DNA of 64,000 nucleotides, taken from contig JAMFSE010000122.1 of NCBI GenBank assembly GCA_026225115.1, positions 1-64,000 of the forward strand. The letters are read 5' to 3'. Positions 57,761 to 64,000 of this stretch are shown one piece after another. How positions within the stretch are numbered: the first letter of the stretch is position 1; each line of letters begins with the position of its first letter. A program made the position numbers and the translations under genes. This DNA comes from Rhodovastum atsumiense. GTDB taxonomy: Bacteria > Pseudomonadota > Alphaproteobacteria > Acetobacterales > Acetobacteraceae. The notes beneath the pieces are model-generated. The model saw only the letters and a list, made by a program, of their open reading frames with translations, made no database searches and was not told the DNA's origin.

Positions 57761-59274
57761 ATCATCTGCTCCATGACGCTCCACATCGCCTGAATGGCGG
57801 TGATCACTTTCGCATTCGCGGCATAGGCATTCTGCAGCGAAACCATATTGCTCATCTGCTGATCGACATTGACCCCGGCCGTCTGCGCCAGCGTGCTCTG
57901 CAACGCGCTTTGCAAAGCGGTGGCGGCGCTGGAACTTGCGCTGGCCTGCGCACTCTGCGCCGCCTCCGCCCCGGCAAAGGCGGCGGCGGTGCCGGCCAGG
58001 CTGGTCTGGCTGCCATAGGGCAGCGCCAGCGTGCCGGCCGGCCCCAGCCCGGTGGTATTGCTGGCCGGCTGCGCGACGCCCAGCTGCGCGTTGGCGCCCA
58101 AGGCATAGGTCAGAACCCGGCTGATCAGCGTGGTAAAGCCGCTGGGGCCGCCGGCCGGGTTTGGCGTGAAGCCGCTGGCGCCGGTGGGCGAGCCGGCCAC
58201 CGCATTGGTGCCGTCGCGCACCAGTGTCGGGTTCGCGACCACCGCCGGATTGACGGTGATCGCACTGGCGAATCCGACATAATTGCTCTGCGCGGGCGTG
58301 CCGACCTGCGGCACATTGCCGTTCGGATCGGTGAACAGCGTCAGGCCCTGGGCCTGAAACTGGCTCGCGAGATTTTGCGAGAACTCGTCGAGCCCGGCTT
58401 GTAGCGTGGGGAGTGTGGTATCCCGCAACGCCAGATCGGCGCCGATCTGCCCCACCGTGAGATCGGCGGTGACATCGGCGCCGCCGAGCATCACCCCGGG
58501 CAGCCCACCGCCCGGATAATAGGCCTGAGCGCCGAGATTGGCATTGGCGATCGAGAGCGGCGCCGAACCATCGGTCGGCAGCGCCAGGCCGCTGCTGGTA
58601 AAGGCCAGCACGCTGCCATCGGCCTGGCCGACAAAATTCGCGCCGATGGCGCTGGAGAGGCTTTGTTCGGCCACCGCGCGCTGGTTCTGCAGGTCGGCGG
58701 TGCTCTGACCGCCATTCTGCAACGCCACGATCTGCTGGTTGAGCGTGGCGATCTGCTGCAGGCTGGCATCGGCCGCGGCGACGGTGCTGACCAGGTCGTT
58801 CTGGGCGTTCTGCCGGGCGCTGCCGATGGTGGTGGAGACGGTATTAATCTGGCCGGCCAGGGTCTGCGCCGCGCCCACGACCGCCTGCGCCTGCGTCTGG
58901 CTGGCCGGATTGCCGTCCAGCGCCATGAACTGGCTCTGCAGTGCGCCCAGCAGGCTCGGCAGATCGGTGCCGGCATCCGGCGCGCCCATCACAGCATCCA
59001 GGCCCGCGAGCGCGGAAGCGGTGGTGCCGGCATTGGCGACCGCGGCGCCCTGCGCGAAAACCTGGCTCTGCACGGCGGTATTGACGGTCAGGGTGGCGGC
59101 GTCGCTCTGCACCCCAAAACCGAGGCTACCGGCGCTGACCGCCTGCAGCGCCGCCGCCTCATTGGTGTAGTTGGTGCTGTTCGCGTTCGAGACATTCTGC
59201 GAAATGACCGCGAATTGCCGGCTGATCGCGGCCAGCCCGCTATTGGCAATCGATAGCGAGACATCCAGTCCCAT
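57757..59274 (-). CDS. flgK: Flagellar hook-associated protein 1
   Basis: LSIANSGLAAISRQFAVISQNVSNANSTNYTNEAAALQ and C-terminal VNVDQQMSNMVSLQNAYAANAKVITAIQAMWSVMEQMI. Confidence 0.93.
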   Translation of the reverse strand: MGLDVSLSIANSGLAAISRQFAVISQNVSNANSTNYTNEAAALQAVSAGSLGFGVQSDAATLTVNTAVQSQVFAQGAAVANAGTTASALAGLDAVMGAPDAGTDLPSLLGALQSQFMALDGNPASQTQAQAVVGAAQTLAGQINTVSTTIGSARQNAQNDLVSTVAAADASLQQIATLNQQIVALQNGGQSTADLQNQRAVAEQSLSSAIGANFVGQADGSVLAFTSSGLALPTDGSAPLSIANANLGAQAYYPGGGLPGVMLGGADVTADLTVGQIGADLALRDTTLPTLQAGLDEFSQNLASQFQAQGLTLFTDPNGNVPQVGTPAQSNYVGFASAITVNPAVVANPTLVRDGTNAVAGSPTGASGFTPNPAGGPSGFTTLISRVLTYALGANAQLGVAQPASNTTGLGPAGTLALPYGSQTSLAGTAAAFAGAEAAQSAQASASSSAATALQSALQSTLAQTAGVNVDQQMSNMVSLQNAYAANAKVITAIQAMWSVMEQMI

Positions 59275-59275
59275 G

Positions 59276-60591
59276 TTACTGCTTCATGTTGATCGTCGTG
59301 GTGGCCAGCTGATCGGCGGTGGTGACCACCTTGGCATTCGCCGAATAGGCTTCCTGAGCGGTGATCAGCTTGGTGAATTCGGTGGCGATATCAACATTCG
59401 AGCCTTCGGTGGAGCCGACGATCAGCGAGCCGGCGCCATTGCTGCCGATGGCATTGGTCAGCGGCTGGCCGGAAGCGGTGGCGGCGGTAAACGCCTGCCC
59501 GTTCTGATTCTGCAACGCATCCGGCGCGTTGAAGGTGGTCAACGGCACCTGCGCAATATCTGCGACTGTCCATTGGTGTAATTCACCACCACATCGCCCT
59601 GGGCATTGAAGGTGACATTACTGAAACTGCCCTGCGGCACCCCGTTTTGGGTAATGCCGAGCAGGTTGAAGGCGGTTCCCGCATATTGCGTGAGCCCGGT
59701 GGAGCCTCCAAAGGTGCCGAGGTTGAGCGTGATGGGTTGTGCGCCCTGGCCGAGGTTAGGCGACAATGTCAGCGTGGCGGGACCACCCGCCGTATAGGTG
59801 CTGCCGGCCAGCGCACCGGTGGCGTTGGTGATGCTGCCGATAGTGCCGGCCGGGACGTTATTGCCGCTGCTGGTGCCGAAGGTGATATTCGCGGAGCCGA
59901 TGGTGGTGGTGGGCGTATTATCCGGCGAGGTCACCGTGACGGTCCAGTTATTCGCGGTATTTTGCGTGTAATTGAATGTTAGCGTGTGCTGGGTGCCGAG
60001 GGAATCATAAACATTGATTTGTGATGTCACCGGCGTATTCGCCGCCGGTGTCGCCGGCAGATCCGCCGACAGGTTGATGGTGCTGGTAGCAACCGGCTGA
60101 AACGTATTTTGTGAAATCTGAATCGGCGCCAAGGCGGTTTGATTGACGACACCAGTCGTCGGATTGACCGACCAGCCATCAAGGTAATTACCGGATGCAT
60201 TGACGAGATAGCCATTGGCATTGGCCGAGAACTCGCCGGCCCTGGTATAAAATTGCTGGGCCTCGAAGCTGGTCGTGGTGCTGCCGGCATTGGCGGAGCC
60301 GGTCGCCTGGCTAACCGCAAAAAAGCCCTGGCCGCTGATTGCAAGCGCCAGCGGGTCGGTGCTTTGCGTGATCGCGCCTTGCACACTATTGGTATATTCC
60401 GGCAAGGCGACGACCGAGCCGCTTTCATTGATGGTCGGCGTACTCTCGGTGAGGTAATTGATGAAGTCGGTGTCGACGCCCTTATATCCGGTGGTCTGGC
60501 TGTTGGCGATATTGTCGCTGATATTTGAGAAGGCTGCCGATTGCGAGCTGAGGCCGCTGACCGCCGTTGTTAGGGCACCGAATAATGACAT
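59276..60591 (-). pseudogene. flgE: Flagellar hook protein FlgE, split by an apparent 1-nt frameshift near 59551-59557
   Basis: N-terminal part MSLFGALTTAVSGLSSQSAAFSNISDNIANSQTTGYKGVDTDF ends ..YTNGQSQILRRCR*; the continuation AQVPLTTFNAPDALQNQNGQAF...EFTKLITAQEAYSANAKVVTTADQLATTTINMKQ is in another frame. Confidence 0.88.
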
Positions 60592-60639
60592 CAAACTCTC
60601 CTGTATCGCGCCATGCGTGTCGACCGATGCTGGCAGCTT

Positions 60640-60657
60640 AAGCAGATTGCGTGCCAA
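60640..60657 (-). promoter_or_regulatory. Sigma-54 (-24/-12) type promoter for flgE(KL)
   Basis: Minus strand TTGGCACGCAATCTGCTT: TGGCACG-N4-CTGC (GG-N10-GC), about 50-65 bp upstream of the flgE start. Confidence 0.65.
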
Positions 60658-60783
60658 GGGATTTTCTGAATAATACAGGGTCGGAAAGCGGTTCGCGCAA
60701 GAATGGACCGGCAATAATTGCCTGCCCCCGGCAAGTTGCGCCGGGGCGAGACGGCAGACGGCACCAAATCTTCGCGAAGTCTC

Positions 60784-60801
60784 TGGCCCGGAACTTGCTT
60801 T
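60784..60801 (+). promoter_or_regulatory. Sigma-54 (-24/-12) type promoter for fliK(-flgD-fliF)
   Basis: TGGCCCGGAACTTGCTTTT: GG-N10-GC with TTGCTTTT -12 element. Confidence 0.55.
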
Positions 60802-60812
60802 TCACCGTCGCG

Positions 60813-62207
60813 ATGGACATCACGCCAACCGCGCCGAACGCGCTTATCGCCCAGCCGCCGCAACCGCAGCCGTCTGGCCCGATCGCGATGAGGGACGCGG
60901 CGGAAAAATCCACCGCAACGGATTTCCGGCAAATATTGGCCGCCGCGAAACCCGTGGGCACAGATGCCGCCGCCGCGGCAACCGGAGACACCACCTTGAT
61001 CCCCGCCATGCCGGTTGCCGCGGCCACGGCCGGCAAACTCCCAATGACCGCGAAAATTTCGGCGACCTTTGCCGCCGCGGGCGCCGGCGCCGGGCCGCTC
61101 CTTTCCGATGCCACAGACCCGATGCCGTCGGAGGCCGCAAAATCTCCTCCTAACGCCGCTACGCTGCCGTCATCCGGCGGAACAGACATTCTCGACGAAG
61201 GAAAACTTTTGCCGCCTGACACAGCAAAAGCCGTTCCACCCGACGCCGCAAAACCGCTCGCATCAGCCGACACCAAGCGCGCTCGGAAGCCAGTCGCGCC
61301 CAGGGCAGCTACCGCATCCAACGTCGCGGCCGCGGCGCCACTAAGCCTGGCGCCGGCGGCGCAAGCTACGGTATTGGTACCGGCTCCAGCTCCAGCCAAT
61401 ATAGCGGCGCCAGTCCCAGCGCCGCACGCCATGGGGGTATCCGGTGCAATCGCGCCGCAGGCGGCGCAGCAGGCGGCGCCGTCGGACGCCGGCCCAGCCA
61501 AGCGCAATCCGGCGTTATCCGCCAATATCGCGACTCGCGCCGCGCCGGCGGCGCCAGCGGCACTGCCGGCCGGGCCGGCGGTGGCGGCAAACAGCGCGCC
61601 CGGCGCCGCGCCGTCGGCCGCGCCCCAAACCGTCCCGGCAACGCACGCATTGGCAAAAGCTGCCGATGTTGCCCAGCAGATCGCCGCCGCCCTGGCGCGG
61701 GGCAATACCGCAAATCCGGCGCACGGCGGTCTGTCGAATGCGACCCCGAATCCGGCCTTGCATATTTCGCTTACACCGGAAACGCTTGGCACCATCACCA
61801 TCAAGGTCGCGCAGCACGCATCGGGAGACACAACGGTCACATTAACGGCGAGCCAACCGGAAACACTTGCGGCGTTAAAGCATGACGCTGCCAACCTTAA
61901 CCAAATTCTAACCAATGCAGGCGTCCCGGAAGCGAACCGGCAAGTGAATTTTCAATCGATGCCGGTTGTTGCGACGCAAACCAGCGCCGGATTGGGCAAC
62001 GCCGGCGGTCAGCCTGCAGGCGGCCAGCCCGCGGGCGGCCAGACCCTTGGACAAGCCGGGCAAGGCAATCCCAACGCCCAGCAGCAGCAACAAAATGGCA
62101 CAGCGTTTGCTAGTTCCACCTTGAGACCATCAGCAGCATCCGTTGCAACAACCGTTACACGCTTGGGGTCAAACCACCCACGCAACGGCGTTGATGTTAT
62201 CGCGTAA
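60813..62207 (+). CDS. fliK: Flagellar hook-length control protein FliK
   Basis: Long Ala/Pro-rich N-terminus, then C-terminal LHISLTPETLGTITIKVAQHASGDTTVTLTASQPETLAALKHDAANLNQILTNAGVPEANRQVNF typical of Flg_hook. Confidence 0.85.
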   Translation: MDITPTAPNALIAQPPQPQPSGPIAMRDAAEKSTATDFRQILAAAKPVGTDAAAAATGDTTLIPAMPVAAATAGKLPMTAKISATFAAAGAGAGPLLSDATDPMPSEAAKSPPNAATLPSSGGTDILDEGKLLPPDTAKAVPPDAAKPLASADTKRARKPVAPRAATASNVAAAAPLSLAPAAQATVLVPAPAPANIAAPVPAPHAMGVSGAIAPQAAQQAAPSDAGPAKRNPALSANIATRAAPAAPAALPAGPAVAANSAPGAAPSAAPQTVPATHALAKAADVAQQIAAALARGNTANPAHGGLSNATPNPALHISLTPETLGTITIKVAQHASGDTTVTLTASQPETLAALKHDAANLNQILTNAGVPEANRQVNFQSMPVVATQTSAGLGNAGGQPAGGQPAGGQTLGQAGQGNPNAQQQQQNGTAFASSTLRPSAASVATTVTRLGSNHPRNGVDVIA

Positions 62208-62220
62208 TGAAAGGCCGGCC

Positions 62221-62955
62221 ATGATCACTTCCTCCACACCCAGCACCACGGCGCTGACCGCGGCCCAGCTTGCCGCCAGCAACGGCACGAGCACCACGGG
62301 CACCGGCAGCTCGGCTAATGACAGCTCCACCGCAACCTCCGCTCTGGGTTCGCTCACCTCCAACTACAGCGATTTTCTCTCGCTGCTGACAACGCAATTG
62401 CAGAACCAGGATCCCACCAGCCCGATGGATTCCAGCCAGTTCACCACGGAACTGGTGCAATTCTCCGGCGTAGAACAGCAGATCAACACCAATTCAAATC
62501 TGGCGCAGCTGGTGTCGCTGACACAGGCCGGAAATATCAGCCAGGCGAGTTCGATGCTGGGTGCAACCGTGAAGGCGACGTCAACGCAACTGCCGCTGCA
62601 GAACGGCAGCGCCGCGCTGGCATTCACGGCGCCCGCCGCGGAGCCGGTAAACATCGCGATCACCAACGCCAATGGCGAAAATCTCTATGACGCCTCGGTC
62701 AATGCAACCGCCGGCGCCAATAACTGGACCTGGAACGGCACGGATTCGAGCGGCGAGACTCTGCCCGACGGCGCCTATAATGTTGCAGTAACCAGTACCG
62801 CGGCCAACGGCAGCGCCACCGCCGTACCCTTCACCATCAGCGGCACAGCCACCAGCGTTGATTCCGAATCCAACAATCTGACTTTGAACCTTGGCGCGGT
62901 AAGCGTCCCCTTCACCGCCATCACCAGCGTCGACCGTTCAACCCCGAGCAGTTAA
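62221..62955 (+). CDS. flgD: Flagellar hook assembly protein FlgD
   Basis: DFLSLLTTQLQNQDPTSPMDSSQFTTELVQFSGVEQQINTNSNL and WTWNGTDSSGETLPDGAYNVAV. Confidence 0.95.
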   Translation: MITSSTPSTTALTAAQLAASNGTSTTGTGSSANDSSTATSALGSLTSNYSDFLSLLTTQLQNQDPTSPMDSSQFTTELVQFSGVEQQINTNSNLAQLVSLTQAGNISQASSMLGATVKATSTQLPLQNGSAALAFTAPAAEPVNIAITNANGENLYDASVNATAGANNWTWNGTDSSGETLPDGAYNVAVTSTAANGSATAVPFTISGTATSVDSESNNLTLNLGAVSVPFTAITSVDRSTPSS

Positions 62956-63120
62956 ACCCGCCCGGCAAAATCTGCCGCAGGCGTTAACCGATCTTTAAGG
63001 CTGTTCGCAATATCCTGCACGCCGGCGTCGATTTTACGAACGGGTGCATTTCATGGCGGAAGATTCTAGCGAACCGAAGGCCGTCCCGCGTAATCCCGCC
63101 GCCGGCCGGCCTCCGCAAAA

Positions 63121-64000
63121 ATGAAGGCCTTCCTTAACGGGTTGCTTGGGTTGGGCACGACGCGCCTGGCGCTTATGGGCGCGACCGGCCTGCTGTTGCT
63201 CGGCAGCGTGCTGGGCTTAAGTTTCTTTACGGGCGGTCCGCCTCCGGTCGCTTTGTACAGCAATCTGAGCCTAACCGATTCCGCCGCCGCCGTTGCCGTG
63301 CTCGCCGCCGATCATATCGCCTACACACTGAGTGACGGCGGCCAGACCATTCTCGTTCCAACCGGTTCTCTGGACAGCGCCAGGCTGGCCTTGGCGGCAA
63401 AAAACCTGCCGAGCGGCGGCTCCTCGAGCTATTCGCTGTTCGACAGTTCAACCGCCCTCACCGATTCCGATTTCCTGGATAACATCAACGAGACCCGGGC
63501 GCTGAACGGCGAACTGGAACAGACGATTGATCAGATCCAGGGCGTCAAGCTGGCGCGCGTCAACATCGTGCTGCCGCACCAGCAGCCCTTCGCGCAAAAC
63601 CCGGACCCCGCGCAGGCCAGCGTGTTGCTGACTCTGAATGGACCGGTGACGCTGGACCAGACCAGTGTTAATGCAATCTTAAACCTCGTCGCCTCCGCAG
63701 TGCCCGGCTTGAAGCCGAACAACATCTCAATTGCCGATGATCGCGGCGATTTGCTGGCGGCCGCCGGCGGCCCCGCAAGCGGCAGCCAGAATGCCAACAA
63801 TACCGATCTGCAGAAACTGACCGGACTGCAGATGGGCGCCGCGGTCGAGTCGATGCTGAATGATGCGATCGGCCCCAGGCATGTGCATGTGGTCGCGACG
63901 GTTGCAATGAATTTTGATCATGTCGACCAGACGCAAACGACCTATGATCCAAACGGCCAGGTCGCCATCAGCCAGCAGAATTCTTCCAACAAAACCACCT
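63121..64000 (+). CDS. fliF: Flagellar MS-ring protein FliF (5' part, runs off the window)
   Basis: MKAFLNGLLGLGTTRLALMGATGLLLLG...VALYSNLSLTDSAAAVAVLAADHIAYTLSDGGQTILVPTGSLDSARLALAAKNLPSGGSSSYSLFD...ETRALNGELEQTIDQIQGVKLARVNIVLP; no stop before 64000. Confidence 0.95.
   Translation, partial: MKAFLNGLLGLGTTRLALMGATGLLLLGSVLGLSFFTGGPPPVALYSNLSLTDSAAAVAVLAADHIAYTLSDGGQTILVPTGSLDSARLALAAKNLPSGGSSSYSLFDSSTALTDSDFLDNINETRALNGELEQTIDQIQGVKLARVNIVLPHQQPFAQNPDPAQASVLLTLNGPVTLDQTSVNAILNLVASAVPGLKPNNISIADDRGDLLAAAGGPASGSQNANNTDLQKLTGLQMGAAVESMLNDAIGPRHVHVVATVAMNFDHVDQTQTTYDPNGQVAISQQNSSNKTT

Noticed and set aside
60638-61915. 425-aa minus-strand ORF opposite fliK
   Set aside because: Shadow of the low-complexity Ala/Pro FliK region; the plus frame has a recognisable Flg_hook C-terminus
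61981-62100. Short GGQPA tandem repeats in fliK
   Set aside because: Ordinary low-complexity linker inside a disordered protein region, not a CRISPR or regulatory array

Overview
This 64 kb window looks like chromosomal DNA from a GC-rich alphaproteobacterium; gene content suggests Acetobacteraceae/Rhodospirillales, but that is an inference. Most of it is housekeeping and metabolism: a His/Arg-type ABC transporter, gshB, panC, cydDC, chrA, gloB, glnB-glnA, mobA, mutL, folC-accD, lnt, mtnC/D/B, tatA, gluQ, mlaA/mlaC, uvrD/pcrA, prmA and one tRNA-His. It ends in a flagellar cluster (DUF1217 protein, flaF, flbT, flagellin, flgL, flgK, flgE, fliK, flgD and the 5' part of fliF). I found no CRISPR array, prophage or IS transposase. 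The observations most worth following up are: (1) a dispersed, nested-palindromic intergenic repeat family, about 9 copies in the window, often at gene 3' ends or directly before start codons; (2) a polar amino-acid ABC transporter split into two convergent units, each with its own near-identical sigma-54 (-24/-12) motif; (3) divergent sigma-54 motifs between flgE and fliK, the fliK one nearly touching the start codon; (4) an apparent 1-nt frameshift in flgE; (5) two glutamine-synthetase-like genes in amine-catabolism-like neighbourhoods; (6) a SPINDLY-type TPR glycosyltransferase, a TPR methyltransferase and a GT beside the flagellin genes; (7) a second MITE-like palindromic repeat and other hairpin repeats. 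All functional calls come from reading the sequence and protein motifs. No database search was run.
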